A DNA stretch of 64,000 nt from Staphylococcus lugdunensis (GCF_002901705.1 NZ_PPPV01000016.1:392722-456721); one strand, 5' to 3'; positions 27,247 to 36,299 are shown, counted from the stretch's first letter. Notes: a model not told the origin generated them from the sequence alone. A program made the numbers and translations.

Positions 27247-28401
27247 TTATGATTCCCCTTTTTCAATCATTAGCGCAATACCTAGGCCGCCACCAATACA
27301 AGCAGTAGCTACACCCGTTTGCTTTTCTTCTTGCGCCAATGCGTTTACCAATGTTGTCACTAACCTTGCACCACTTGCGCCAATCGGATGACCAAGTGCA
27401 ATTGCACCACCATATATATTTAATTTATCATCCGGAATATGCAAATTATCTTTAACTGGAATACTTTGTGCTGCAAACGCCTCTGTCATTTCTACAATAT
27501 CTACTTGATCAATATGACGCTGAGTTTTTTCTAATAATTTTTCAACAGCATAGAATGGAGCATAGCCCATATATTGTGGATCGCAACCAACTTCAGCGTA
27601 GTCACCTATCAAGCCAAGTATCTCGAATCCATGTGCTTTAGCATAACTTTCTTCCATCAAGATAAGTGCAGACGATCCATCATTTATACTAGAAGCATTG
27701 CCACCTGTGACCGTACCTTGCTCTTTAAATATTGTTTTTAACGTAGCTAATTTCTCAACACTACTATTAGCACGAATACCTTCATCTGAAGTCATTTCAT
27801 TACCTTCAGCATCGATTAGAGGCACTATTTCATTATTAAATTTTCCATTTATTGTAGCCTGATGCGCCTTTTGTTGTGATTGATTAGCGAACGCATCTTG
27901 CATTTCTCGACTAATATGATATTTTTCTGCAATGTTTTCAGCAGTCACACCCATTGGAACATAATGGAAAGCATCGGTTAAACCATCATGCATAAAACTT
28001 TCTACAGGGTCTTGTCCTTCTTTTAAAATCAACTGTGGTGCATTTGTCATACTTTCAACACCACCAACTGCCACAACTTTTGCTTCGCCTAATTGTATTA
28101 ATTGCTTGCCTAAAATAATTGCTTTAAGGCCTGAACCACATACCTCGTTTATTGTCATTGCCGGTGTCGTGTTAGGTAACCCAGCTTTAATAGCAATTTG
28201 ACGTGCTGGATTTTGACCAACCCCACTTTGAAGAACGTTACCAAAAATGACTTGTTGAATTGTACTTGGATCAATATCAATAGCTTCTACTGCTGCTTTT
28301 AAGGCTGCTGTTCCTAGTTCAACTGCTGAATAGTCTCGTAACTTACCTTTGTATCTTCCAATTGGTGTGCGTTTAGCACTAACGATTGCAATATTTCTCA
28401 T
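27247..28401 (-). CDS. mvaC: Acetyl-CoA C-acetyltransferase (thiolase), first step of the mevalonate pathway
   Basis: 384-residue biosynthetic thiolase joining two acetyl-CoA into acetoacetyl-CoA. The nucleophile Cys88 lies in NEVCGSGLKA; the second Cys is in TACIGGGLG and the His in GHPIGASGAR. It is two bases before mvaA, and mvaS is divergent 120 bp away, so the first three mevalonate steps share one locus. Its linkage to mvaA is seen in several coagulase-negative species. Confidence 0.94.
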   Translation of the reverse strand: MRNIAIVSAKRTPIGRYKGKLRDYSAVELGTAALKAAVEAIDIDPSTIQQVIFGNVLQSGVGQNPARQIAIKAGLPNTTPAMTINEVCGSGLKAIILGKQLIQLGEAKVVAVGGVESMTNAPQLILKEGQDPVESFMHDGLTDAFHYVPMGVTAENIAEKYHISREMQDAFANQSQQKAHQATINGKFNNEIVPLIDAEGNEMTSDEGIRANSSVEKLATLKTIFKEQGTVTGGNASSINDGSSALILMEESYAKAHGFEILGLIGDYAEVGCDPQYMGYAPFYAVEKLLEKTQRHIDQVDIVEMTEAFAAQSIPVKDNLHIPDDKLNIYGGAIALGHPIGASGARLVTTLVNALAQEEKQTGVATACIGGGLGIALMIEKGES

Positions 28402-28521
28402 GTTATTTTTCTCCTTATATGTAGATATATATCTTTGCCATTCAAATCGTCAATTTGGTATGATAATGATTAAATATGGCTACCATTTTAATTAAATTAA
28501 TCGAAAGGATGTAATGCCCAT

Positions 28522-29691
28522 ATGAATATAGGTATCGATAAAATTAACTTTTATATTCCTAATTATTTTATAGACATGGTTAAGCTTGCACAAGCACGCC
28601 AAGTTGATCCTAATAAGTATTTAATTGGTATTGGACAAACACACATGGCGGTAAGTCCAGTTAACCAAGATATTGTATCAATGGGAGCTAATGCTGCTAA
28701 AGATATTATAACAGATGATGACAAAAATCATATTGGAATGGTCATTGTAGCAACAGAGTCCGCTATCGATTCAGCAAAAGCGGCTGCCGTTCAAATACAC
28801 CATCTTCTTGGGATTCAACCCTATGCACGTTGCTTTGAAATGAAAGAAGCTTGTTATGCTGCCACACCAGCGATTCAACTTGCTAAAGATTACTTAGCAA
28901 CACGTCCTAATGAAAAAGTATTGGTTATTGCTAGTGATACGGCACGATATGGTCTTAACACAGGCGGTGAGCCAACTCAAGGTGCTGGAGCTGTAGCAAT
29001 GCTCATTTCACATAACCCACGTATTTTAACATTAAATGATGACGCTTTAGCATATACTGAAGACGTTTATGACTTCTGGAGACCAAGCGGTCATCATTAC
29101 CCACTTGTCGATGGTGCTCTATCTAAAGATGCCTATATTCGTTCTTTCCAACAAGCATGGAAGACTTATGCATCTCGCCAACATAAATCATTAGCTGATT
29201 TTGCTGCGTTATGTTTCCATGTTCCTTTTACTAAAATGGGTAAAAAAGCATTGGATTCTATTTTAACTGATACTGATGAAGCTACAGCTGAACGCTTAGA
29301 AACTGGTTATCAAGCAGCTACACATTATAATCGCTATGTAGGTAACATCTATACAGGTTCGTTATATTTAAGCTTAATTTCATTGCTAGAGCATCATGAC
29401 TTACACGCTGGGCAAACAATTGGTTTATTCAGTTATGGTTCCGGTTCTGTTGGAGAATTTTTCAGTGCTACTTTAGTTGAAGGTTTTGAACAACATCTGA
29501 ATCATAAAGCGCATCAAAATAGTCTTGATCAACGCATCGAACTTTCTGTAGAACAATATGAAGATTTCTTTAATCGCTTTGATCAATTACAGTTTGATCA
29601 TTCAAAAGAAGCTGCGAGTCAACAAAATCAAATATTCTATCTTGAACGTATTTCTGATAATATTAGACATTATCACACGCCACAACAGTGA
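28522..29691 (+). CDS. mvaS: HMG-CoA synthase
   Basis: 389-residue HMG-CoA synthase, condensing acetyl-CoA with acetoacetyl-CoA. The acyl-enzyme Cys111 is in [10 protein letters not shown]; the His region is [10 protein letters not shown], and the Glu is in [11 protein letters not shown] near residue 79. Size is the same as the S. aureus enzyme within a residue. AAAGGATG precedes the ATG. Divergent from mvaC-mvaA; followed by a double-hairpin repeat. Confidence 0.96.
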   Translation: MNIGIDKINFYIPNYFIDMVKLAQARQVDPNKYLIGIGQTHMAVSPVNQDIVSMGANAAKDIITDDDKNHIGMVIVATESAIDSAKAAAVQIHHLLGIQPYARCFEMKEACYAATPAIQLAKDYLATRPNEKVLVIASDTARYGLNTGGEPTQGAGAVAMLISHNPRILTLNDDALAYTEDVYDFWRPSGHHYPLVDGALSKDAYIRSFQQAWKTYASRQHKSLADFAALCFHVPFTKMGKKALDSILTDTDEATAERLETGYQAATHYNRYVGNIYTGSLYLSLISLLEHHDLHAGQTIGLFSYGSGSVGEFFSATLVEGFEQHLNHKAHQNSLDQRIELSVEQYEDFFNRFDQLQFDHSKEAASQQNQIFYLERISDNIRHYHTPQQ

Positions 29692-29701
29692 CCTATAAAA
29701 T

Positions 29702-29855
29702 GGGGAGCGGGACAGAACTCATAATGAATTCGTAGTCCCGCCCCGGCAAGGTTGACTAGGATTGAAAAAAGCTTGGTATCCAGCTTATTTTTCAATCCAG
29801 TCAACTACTGCCAATACATATAGTTTATAGCCCAAAACATACTTATGTCTCAAAC
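29702..29855 (+). repeat. Double-hairpin intergenic repeat, best-preserved long copy
   Basis: GGGAGCGGGAC pairs with GTCCCGCCCC around a near GAATT palindrome. After GGCAAG, GTTGACTAGGATTGAAAAA pairs with TTTTTCAATCCAGTCAAC (one bulge). It ends in AAAACATACTTATGT. It directly follows mvaS. Confidence 0.85.
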
Positions 29856-29897
29856 TGTTTTTCCATATAAAATGTTAAAAATTTCTCCATGGCTAAC

Positions 29898-30461
29898 TCA
29901 ATCAAATACTGTAGTCAAAATATGATTCATAATCATAGCGACTTCTTTCGGCTTTTCTTTTCTTCCTCTCTGCACCCAATCTTGTAATACACCGAAAATA
30001 GCATTACTCATAAAAATAATTAAAAAATATTTTTCTTTATGTGTTAAGGTCTGTGTCTTTAAAAATGGAATTAAACGCACTTCAATATTCTGTTGCAAAT
30101 TGCGTTTAATATCTTGATGAATCATATGCGCACCTTTATCCTCAATCAGTTTTAAAAAAATACTCCCCTCTTGTTCCCAAAAGTTTAAGACATTTTCAAA
30201 GAATTGTATTTTATTATCAAATTGAACCTTTAAAATACGCTTTTTAATGCTTTTGATAACCTCTTGCTGGTATGTCATAATAAAATCTTCTTTATCTTTA
30301 TAATGCAAATAGAAAGTAGCACGACTTACACCACTTGCTTCACAAATATCTTTAACCGATATATCATTATAATGTTGTTCTTCTAGTAGCTGTAACATCG
30401 ATTCACGTAAACGTTTTTGAGTACGCAATACGCGCTTATCCATCAACTGTTCTTGTTTCAT
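29898..30461 (-). CDS. TetR-family regulator of the adjacent ABC exporter
   Basis: 187-residue TetR-type repressor. The N-terminal helix-turn-helix is SVKDICEASGVSRATFYLHYKDKEDF, abridged CEASGVSRATFYLHYKDKED (about 38-57). The C-terminal part is helical and hydrophobic (YFLIIFMSNAIFGVLQDW), typical of ligand pockets. It is divergent from the ABC operon; TAGACAC half-sites occur in the shared 140-bp spacer. Probable local repressor released by a drug or lipid. Confidence 0.88.
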   Translation of the reverse strand: MKQEQLMDKRVLRTQKRLRESMLQLLEEQHYNDISVKDICEASGVSRATFYLHYKDKEDFIMTYQQEVIKSIKKRILKVQFDNKIQFFENVLNFWEQEGSIFLKLIEDKGAHMIHQDIKRNLQQNIEVRLIPFLKTQTLTHKEKYFLIIFMSNAIFGVLQDWVQRGRKEKPKEVAMIMNHILTTVFD

Positions 30462-30500
30462 ATGGCACCGCCTCTTTAATTTTTTCTATACAAAACATAA

Positions 30501-30586
30501 TAGTGTGTCTAGTAAATCAACAATTATTGTTCTACCTTATATCAATTGGTTTATATTTAATATATAGAAATTAGACACTGTGTCAA
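30501..30586. promoter_or_regulatory. Candidate operators of the TetR regulator in the divergent spacer
   Basis: TTAGACACTGTGTCAA (30571-30586) contains the palindrome GACACTGTGTC and lies 16 bp before the ABC start. TAGTGTGTCTAGT (30501-30513) holds the same TAGACAC half-site in reverse, near the tetR start. TATATTTAATATAT between them may contain the -10 boxes. Confidence 0.55.
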
Positions 30587-30601
30587 TAAGGAGGAGAAAT
30601 T

Positions 30602-31333
30602 ATGACAAAAACACCTATTGCACAACTATCACGAGCTGAAAAATCATTCAATAAAGAGCCTGTACTTAATCAAATTAGTCTCACTATCAACCAAGGTGAA
30701 CTATTAGGTTTAATCGGACCTAGTGGTTGTGGTAAAACTACAACAATTAAATGTTTACTTGGTATGGAAAAGCTTAACTCTGGTTCAGCAACTATCTTTA
30801 ATCAAGCAATGCCTAATCGTAAAGTATTAAGTCGTATAGGTTATATGGGACAAACAGATGCACTATATGAAAGCTTAACAGCACGTGAAAATTTATTATT
30901 TTTTGGGCGTTTGGCTGGCTTAAAAGGCGAAAGCCTAACTGATAATATGTTGGAAGCCATGGACTTAGTAGATTTAATGCATGCCATTGATAAACCTGTT
31001 CACACTTTTTCTGGAGGAATGAAGCGACGATTATCATTGGCTATCACCCTACTTTCTAAACCTGAGTTGATTATTTTAGATGAACCTACAGTCGGTATTG
31101 ACCCAAAATTGCGACAACATGTTTGGCAACAGCTTAAAGACTTAACTCGTAAAGGACAAAGTGTAGTAGTTACAACACATGTCATGGATGAAGCTGAACG
31201 TTGTGATAAGGTAGGACTAATTATTGACGGACAATTAGTTGCGCTCGATACGCCATCAGCATTAAAGCAACAATTTAACGCGCAATCTATTGAAGATGTT
31301 TTTATTAAAGCTGAAGAGGGGCAAGACATATGA
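30602..31333 (+). CDS. ABC transporter ATP-binding protein, ABC-2 exporter type
   Basis: 243-residue ATPase. Walker A is GPSGCGKTT (about 39-47), the signature motif reads TFSGGMKRR, and Walker B is LIILDEPTVGID, followed by the His switch in VTTHVMDEAERC. This is the daunorubicin/lipid-export (DrrA-like) subtype. It overlaps the permease start by four bases. GGAGGAG precedes the ATG. Regulated most likely by the divergent TetR protein. Confidence 0.94.
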   Translation: MTKTPIAQLSRAEKSFNKEPVLNQISLTINQGELLGLIGPSGCGKTTTIKCLLGMEKLNSGSATIFNQAMPNRKVLSRIGYMGQTDALYESLTARENLLFFGRLAGLKGESLTDNMLEAMDLVDLMHAIDKPVHTFSGGMKRRLSLAITLLSKPELIILDEPTVGIDPKLRQHVWQQLKDLTRKGQSVVVTTHVMDEAERCDKVGLIIDGQLVALDTPSALKQQFNAQSIEDVFIKAEEGQDI

Positions 31334-32415
31334 AACTTATCGCAATCATCCAACGTGTAATTAAAGAGCTTTTACGTGATAAACGTACGCTCGCATTGAT
31401 GTTTCTAGCACCACTGCTTATCCTAACACTTATGTATTTTATTTTTAATGGCAATGATGATGATACGTTAAAAATTGGCGTGGCAGATTCTGTGAAGTCA
31501 AACATCACGAGCCAACTCGAAACCAAACATACTGACATTCAACGCTTTAGCACGAATAAAGATATAAAAAATAAGATTGAACACCATGATTTAGATGCTT
31601 TTGTTTATCAGACCCATCACAAACTTCAAGTTATCTATAAGAATGAAGATCCAAGTAAATCATCGGCAGTAAAGCAAATGATTGGCAAAGCTATTCAACA
31701 TAATAAAATGTCAGAAGTAACTACAATGATGCATAAGCTGCCACAATCTCAATTGCAGAAAACGAGTAATACATTAACAGTTGATGCCCATTATTTATAT
31801 GGTTCAGCAGATAGTACCTATTTTGATAAAATGTTCCCAATCCTCATGGGCTTCTTTGTTTTTTTATTTGTATTTTTGATTTCAGGCATTGCTTTGCTAC
31901 GAGAACGTACAACAGGAACATTAGAACGCTTGTTGGCAACATCTATTCGACGCAGTGAAATCGTCTTTGGTTATCTTATTGGATATGGTGCATTTGCTAT
32001 TGTACAAACTTTAATTATTGTACTGTTCTCAATTTATTTATTACAAATAAATTTAGCTGGACATCTTGGGTATGTCTTGCTGATTAATATATTATTAGCT
32101 TTTACAGCTCTAGCTATGGGTATTTTCATTTCCACATTTGCAAATTCTGAATTTCAAATGATTCAATTTATTCCTATTGTCGCTGTACCACAAGTATTCT
32201 TTTCAGGTATTTTCCCACTAGAAAATATGCCTCAGTGGTTAAGTAGCCTTGGATACTTATTCCCACTGCGCTATGCTGGCAATGCATTAACCAATGTCAT
32301 GATTAAAGGCTTGGGTTGGCAAGATATTTGGTTAGACTTGACTATTATAGTTATCTTTATGCTTGCCTTTATATTGCTAAATATAATTGGTTTAAAACGT
32401 TATCGCAAAGTTTAA
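31330..32415 (+). CDS. ABC-2 type transporter permease
   Basis: 361-residue permease: one N-terminal helix (about 20-40), a large external domain (to about 165), then five helices ending at the C-terminus. This is the ABC-2 layout, with FFSGIFPLENMPQWL as the family's characteristic region. Pairs with the upstream ATPase. The genes for secreted amphipathic peptides follow 344 bp later on the same strand; substrates could be drugs, lipids or those peptides, but nothing in the sequence decides this. Confidence 0.92.
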   Translation: MKLIAIIQRVIKELLRDKRTLALMFLAPLLILTLMYFIFNGNDDDTLKIGVADSVKSNITSQLETKHTDIQRFSTNKDIKNKIEHHDLDAFVYQTHHKLQVIYKNEDPSKSSAVKQMIGKAIQHNKMSEVTTMMHKLPQSQLQKTSNTLTVDAHYLYGSADSTYFDKMFPILMGFFVFLFVFLISGIALLRERTTGTLERLLATSIRRSEIVFGYLIGYGAFAIVQTLIIVLFSIYLLQINLAGHLGYVLLINILLAFTALAMGIFISTFANSEFQMIQFIPIVAVPQVFFSGIFPLENMPQWLSSLGYLFPLRYAGNALTNVMIKGLGWQDIWLDLTIIVIFMLAFILLNIIGLKRYRKV

Positions 32416-32759
32416 CAATGTGACATCTCGTTACACTAGATTATAAATAAACATATGTAGCACAAAATTCATTATCTATATTTATTTTTAATTATAATTG
32501 CTTGCAACTCTTTTCGTCTTTGCACACACATTTCCAAAGTGTTGCATTTTTGTGCTTTTTCGTTATTTACACTAGATTTACAATCACGCTAAACCTTTGA
32601 TATTGAGATAATTACAGCGATTTTTACTATATTCCTAACTGTTATAAGGTTGACACTTTTGTACTGATAAACATAACTTAGGCACAATTTCACTAAATCT
32701 ACAAAATCTACTCTATAATTTTAGATAGTAAGAGGCACACAATAAAGGAGGTAACTACA
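32416..32759 (+). promoter_or_regulatory. Regulatory region of the SLUSH-type peptide genes with an AgrA-type half-site
   Basis: CCTAACTGT (32634-32642, reading ACAGTTAGG on the minus strand) is a perfect match to one repeat of the AgrA box and stands eight bases before a TTGACA -35 element (32650-32655). A weak -10 (CATAAC) follows at 16 bp. A likely terminator of the ABC operon (TGCACAC...GTGTTGCA then TTTTTGTGCTTTTT) lies at 32520-32560. TTACACTAGATT occurs twice as a direct repeat (32431-32442, 32567-32578). Agr control of such peptides is known; the site here is inferred. Confidence 0.55.
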
Positions 32760-32834
32760 ATGATGATTGCAGATATTATTGGCGGTATCATTAAGTTGAT
32801 TAAAACTTTAGTTGATACATTCCGCAAAAAATAG
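32760..32834 (+). CDS. 24-residue amphipathic peptide heading the SLUSH-type locus (alpha/delta-PSM-like)
   Basis: ATG ATG start behind a full AAAGGAGGT; product MMIADIIGGIIKLIKTLVDTFRKK split for reading as MMIADIIGGIIK and LIKTLVDTFRKK. It should form one amphipathic helix with a Lys/Arg-rich end, as in alpha-type PSMs and delta-toxin. No signal peptide, as usual for PSMs. S. lugdunensis is reported to have a short peptide gene at the head of its slush locus; this is the same position. Too short for automated gene calling. Confidence 0.82.
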   Translation: MMIADIIGGIIKLIKTLVDTFRKK

Positions 32835-32885
32835 TTTTTAAATAAGGGAAATTAGGACTAATACTATATAAAGGAGTGGATTTAC

Positions 32886-33017
32886 ATGTCAGGTATCGTA
32901 GATGCAATTACTAAAGCAGTACAAGCAGGTTTAGATAAAGATTGGGCTACAATGGCTACAAGCATTGCTGATGCAATCGCTAAAGGTGTAGACTTTATCG
33001 CTGGTTTCTTTAACTAA
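32886..33017 (+). CDS. slushA: SLUSH-A-type beta-PSM haemolytic peptide (43 aa)
   Basis: 43 residues starting [15 protein letters not shown] with the shared core [14 protein letters not shown] and ending FIAGFFN. Leaderless, amphipathic and acidic, in the size class of beta-type phenol-soluble modulins. The sequence matches my recollection of SLUSH-A of S. lugdunensis, a delta-toxin-like synergistic haemolysin. AAGGAG stands upstream of the ATG. Confidence 0.88.
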   Translation: MSGIVDAITKAVQAGLDKDWATMATSIADAIAKGVDFIAGFFN

Positions 33018-33066
33018 AATATAAATTGAGACTTTAACAATAATCGTAAAAAGGAGCGTTTACAAT

Positions 33067-33198
33067 ATGTCAGGTATCATTGAAGCAATTACTAAAGCAG
33101 TACAAGCAGGTTTAGATAAAGATTGGGCTACAATGGGCACTAGCATTGCAGAAGCACTTGCTAAAGGCATTGACGCAATTTCAGGCTTATTTGGTTAA
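33067..33198 (+). CDS. slushB: SLUSH-B-type beta-PSM haemolytic peptide (43 aa)
   Basis: 43 residues, [15 protein letters not shown] start, same [14 protein letters not shown] core, ending DAISGLFG. Differs from the first paralogue mainly in the second helix ([12 protein letters not shown]). Separated from it by 49 bp with its own AAAAGGAG site. The tandem arrangement points to local gene duplication. Confidence 0.88.
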   Translation: MSGIIEAITKAVQAGLDKDWATMGTSIAEALAKGIDAISGLFG

Positions 33199-33259
33199 TC
33201 TCAAATATAATAAATAATACTATTTAAAATAAAAATATTTTTAAAGGAGCGAACATATC

Positions 33260-33391
33260 ATGGACGGAATTTTTGAAGCAATTTCTAAAGCAGTACAAGC
33301 AGGTTTAGACAAAGACTGGGCTACAATGGGTACTAGCATTGCAGAAGCACTTGCTAAAGGTGTAGACTTTATTATTGGATTATTCCACTAA
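33260..33391 (+). CDS. slushC: SLUSH-C-type beta-PSM haemolytic peptide (43 aa)
   Basis: 43 residues, [15 protein letters not shown] start, same core, ending FIIGLFH. Third tandem paralogue, AAAGGAG upstream, and followed 20 bp later by the operon terminator. The three peptides together would give a mix of surfactant and haemolytic activity; S. aureus has only two, quite different, beta-PSMs at another locus. Confidence 0.88.
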   Translation: MDGIFEAISKAVQAGLDKDWATMGTSIAEALAKGVDFIIGLFH

Positions 33392-33411
33392 TATAATGTT
33401 CTAAATCTTTG

Positions 33412-33455
33412 AAAGACCATTCAACAAGCACTTTAACTTGTTGGATGGTCTTTTT
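33412..33455 (+). terminator. Terminator of the SLUSH-type operon
   Basis: AAAGACCATTCAACAAG pairs with CTTGTTGGATGGTCTTT (one G-T pair) and is followed by a T run. It lies between convergent genes and may also serve ogt. Confidence 0.85.
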
Positions 33456-33470
33456 ATGCCTTTGAGATAG

Positions 33471-33992
33471 TTAAGGCTTTGTGCTGTACTTAGGTCGGTA
33501 AAGTGCCGACATGTTGACGCCTTCAAGTTGTAATAATTTTATTTTATTATCAATCGTGCCGCCAAAGCCAGTTAAGCTTCCATCTTTACCAACTACACGA
33601 TGACATGGCACAATAATAGAAATGGGATTCCTTCCTACTGCACCACCGACTGCTTGTGCTGACATATGTGACTTCCCAAGCTGTTTCGCTATCTTTGTTG
33701 CCAGTTCTCCATAGGTTACAACGTGGCCATATGGAATTTCACTTAACAATTGCCAAACCTTTTGCTGAAATGGTGTCCCTTCTGGTTTTAATTTCAGTGA
33801 AGACTGTGGCTTTTCCCCTGAAAAATAACAATCTAACCATGCTTCAGCTTGTTGCAAGATAGGAACGTTGCCAGTCTGTATCATTTCATCATAGCAAGCT
33901 TGATTAGCAAATAAAACTTGGGTTATTGATTCACCGTCTGATAGAATTGTTAACGGCCCTACTGGTGCATCATATTTCATAGCGTATGTCAT
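33471..33992 (-). CDS. ogt: Methylated-DNA-protein-cysteine S-methyltransferase
   Basis: 173-residue suicide repair protein that removes methyl groups from O6-methylguanine onto its own Cys in IIVPCHRVVG. The DNA-binding wing with the arginine finger region (SAQAVGGAVGRNP) is intact and the N-terminal domain is present, so it is full length. AAGGAGGT lies directly before an ATG at 33998; the third codon ATG at 33992 has better spacing. Confidence 0.93.
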   Translation of the reverse strand: MTYAMKYDAPVGPLTILSDGESITQVLFANQACYDEMIQTGNVPILQQAEAWLDCYFSGEKPQSSLKLKPEGTPFQQKVWQLLSEIPYGHVVTYGELATKIAKQLGKSHMSAQAVGGAVGRNPISIIVPCHRVVGKDGSLTGFGGTIDNKIKLLQLEGVNMSALYRPKYSTKP

Positions 33993-34024
33993 CAGCATAC
34001 CTCCTTCTCACTAGCATCACTGCG

Positions 34025-34978
34025 TCATAGCCAATCTTTCTTTTTAAAAAATAAAATTAACGTTATAGTTACTATAAGCGAAATACCGATAAAAGCAAAG
34101 TAACTATAATGCCAGTTGAGTTCGGGCATATATTTAAAGTTCATCCCATACCAACCTGTTAAAAACGATAACGGGAAGAAAATCGAAGAAATGATAGTTA
34201 AGACGTTCATCACACGATTAATTCGATTAGAACGATAAGATTCATTATTATCTTTAATATCGTCCGTAATTTGTTCGCATGAAATTAACGTATCACGTTG
34301 ATGTTGTAACCGACTGTGAATATGTTTAAATAACCAGCGCTGTTGTTGTGCAATCGTATACATATCCTCGTCAACAACTTGTGCTAATAGTTGTTCCATA
34401 GGAATTAGCACTCGTTTTAGCTTTATAATTTCAGAGCGGATATCATAAACATCATCCATCAACTTCTTATTGTTAGTACGGTCAACATTTTGATTTTCAA
34501 ATGAAAAAACGCGATCCTCTACTTCATCAATAAATCGAAAATAATTTTTAGTAATAATATCTATGAGCTGAAGCGCCAGATCATCTGTTGATGTAATATC
34601 CAACTGCTGATGTTGCCATGCATTTTGTAACTGGCTAATCGCATCCAGCTCCGTACGATGAATGGTAATCATCCACTGTTTATTGACATGAATACTCATT
34701 GGATGCGCTGAAAAGTTATGATCATCAATCGCATGCAATAATACATATGTACTTTGCTGTTGCTCATTTAAAATAAATTTCGGCCGACTCATTAAATATA
34801 CGGATTCTTCAATATGACGCTCAATTAATGCAAAACGTTCTGTGATTAGCTTTTTTTCTTCGGCTGTTGGATTTACTACATCCATCCATTTTAACGATGC
34901 TGCTGATGGGACATTTTCCCAATTCGTCGTGCTCACGCATTGCTGCTGATCATTTTTATAATGTATTGTTATAGTCAT
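34025..34978 (-). CDS. corA: CorA-family magnesium/divalent cation transporter
   Basis: 317 residues: a long cytoplasmic N-terminal domain with extended helices (to about 255) and two C-terminal transmembrane helices. The pore signature YGMNF sits between them (in GWYGMNFKYMPELNW), with a Lys-rich tail (FFKKKDWL). CorA forms a pentameric channel for Mg2+ or Co2+. A sequence of this kind could also be a ZntB-like zinc exporter. AGAGGA precedes the ATG. Confidence 0.92.
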   Translation of the reverse strand: MTITIHYKNDQQQCVSTTNWENVPSAASLKWMDVVNPTAEEKKLITERFALIERHIEESVYLMSRPKFILNEQQQSTYVLLHAIDDHNFSAHPMSIHVNKQWMITIHRTELDAISQLQNAWQHQQLDITSTDDLALQLIDIITKNYFRFIDEVEDRVFSFENQNVDRTNNKKLMDDVYDIRSEIIKLKRVLIPMEQLLAQVVDEDMYTIAQQQRWLFKHIHSRLQHQRDTLISCEQITDDIKDNNESYRSNRINRVMNVLTIISSIFFPLSFLTGWYGMNFKYMPELNWHYSYFAFIGISLIVTITLILFFKKKDWL

Positions 34979-35007
34979 AATTTTGTTCCTCTGTATATTA
35001 TTCTGTG

Positions 35008-35490
35008 CTAATCTAGATTAATATCATAATAATTGATTAAATGATAGCCTTTATTCTTGGCATACTCTATTGCTAAAAATTCTAAAATATTAATGAATGC
35101 GGGTTCATTTTTAACATTAATATATTGAAATTTAAGATTAAGCGCTTCGGCTGTAATTAGCGACGTGTCAGTAACATCTAATGTTTTAGTTGCAGCAAGT
35201 CCTTTTTTAAATTTAGCTGTACCAACACCAGATTTTAAGTTAAACTGTCCTAGTTTATAAGCTAAATCTCGTGTAATAGGTTGGTATCCTGTAGAATAGC
35301 CACCTGATTGTCCAACAAAGATTGGTGTTTTATTATCAAATATGACAAATACTCCATATTTATCCGCTACTTCCTCACGATCTTCCTTTGAAAATGTGAG
35401 TGCCTTCTTTTTATCATATTTAAATAACTTTGAAAGTTGTTTATCATTGTCTTGCAACATTTTGTCTATTTGTTTTGTGCCTTTCATCAT
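35008..35490 (-). CDS. Uncharacterised protein with a GIY-YIG-like N-terminal motif
   Basis: 160 residues, no signal or membrane segment. After a Lys/Asp-rich helix (1-40), YGVFVIFDNKTPIFVGQS (about 45-62) resembles the two beta strands of GIY-YIG nucleases, with GVF and FVG in place of GIY and YIG. An Arg in TRDLAYKL and a Glu in NILEFLAIEYA are at plausible catalytic places. AGGGGG stands before the ATG pair. Function unknown; it could be a degenerate nuclease. Neighbours give no clue. Confidence 0.6.
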   Translation of the reverse strand: MMKGTKQIDKMLQDNDKQLSKLFKYDKKKALTFSKEDREEVADKYGVFVIFDNKTPIFVGQSGGYSTGYQPITRDLAYKLGQFNLKSGVGTAKFKKGLAATKTLDVTDTSLITAEALNLKFQYINVKNEPAFINILEFLAIEYAKNKGYHLINYYDINLD

Positions 35491-35612
35491 GCGTCCCCCT
35501 ATTATTTGACTACTTATATTCTGATACCCTTTATCATTACCATCAAACGCTCTGTGCTTCTCGCATAATAGAAACCCTTCAAATCTGCATATGATTTAAA
35601 GGGTTAAAATTG

Positions 35613-36299
35613 CTATTTTTTATTTTGTTTTAGTTGTTGTGCTATAAGTTCGTTTAATTGTTTTATATTATCACTTTGTGTCTGTAACAATTGTGTTATC
35701 TCTAATTCACTTTGATTATACCGACTGTCATCAAAATGATCTGTTTGCTGTTGTTGATAATTTTTTAGCGCACGATATAAGAAATGTGTATCATGTGTAT
35801 GTTGCTGAATTGCGTGATACAACTCATACGTCGGCTGGTCTACTTGAATCGTACGCATGGATGATTGATTTAATTCTTGTGATGATGCATTTGGAGTAGA
35901 CGCAATATTAAATGACTGTGTATAGTTTTCTGTATGGCGATGTCGTTGATAACTATCACCACTTGGTGTTTTCATACTTTCTAGTGCATGACCTTCAATG
36001 TCTATGTGTGGAATAATGCGGCTTAACCAACCTGGTAAATACCATGATGCCTTACCAAATAATTGAGTTAGTGCTGGAATAATCATCATACGCACAACAA
36101 ACGCATCAAAGAGCACACCAAATGATAGTGCCATACCCATTGATTTAATCATTACATCTTCTTGGAATACAAATGCAAAGAATACACTAAACATAATGAG
36201 TGCTGCTGCAATGATTACAGGTCCGCTTTCTTTTAATCCCACTTTAATGGAATAGGCATTATCACGTGTTTTACTATATTCTTCATGAATGCGAGACAT
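35613..36299 (-). CDS. farE: FarE-type MmpL exporter, C-terminal part after an in-frame stop
   Basis: 228 residues that continue, in the same frame and without a missing base, the protein that stops at 36302-36300. The start MSRIHEEYSKTRD is the normal MmpL continuation after DYEVF-L; helices at about 28-50 and 57-80 complete the second transmembrane bundle, then a Gln/Asn/His-rich cytoplasmic tail. An ATG stands immediately at the junction (TAAATG), with GAGGT eight to nine bases upstream, so reinitiation could produce this half as a separate chain. Read with its partner as one interrupted gene. Confidence 0.8.
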   Translation of the reverse strand: MSRIHEEYSKTRDNAYSIKVGLKESGPVIIAAALIMFSVFFAFVFQEDVMIKSMGMALSFGVLFDAFVVRMMIIPALTQLFGKASWYLPGWLSRIIPHIDIEGHALESMKTPSGDSYQRHRHTENYTQSFNIASTPNASSQELNQSSMRTIQVDQPTYELYHAIQQHTHDTHFLYRALKNYQQQQTDHFDDSRYNQSELEITQLLQTQSDNIKQLNELIAQQLKQNKK

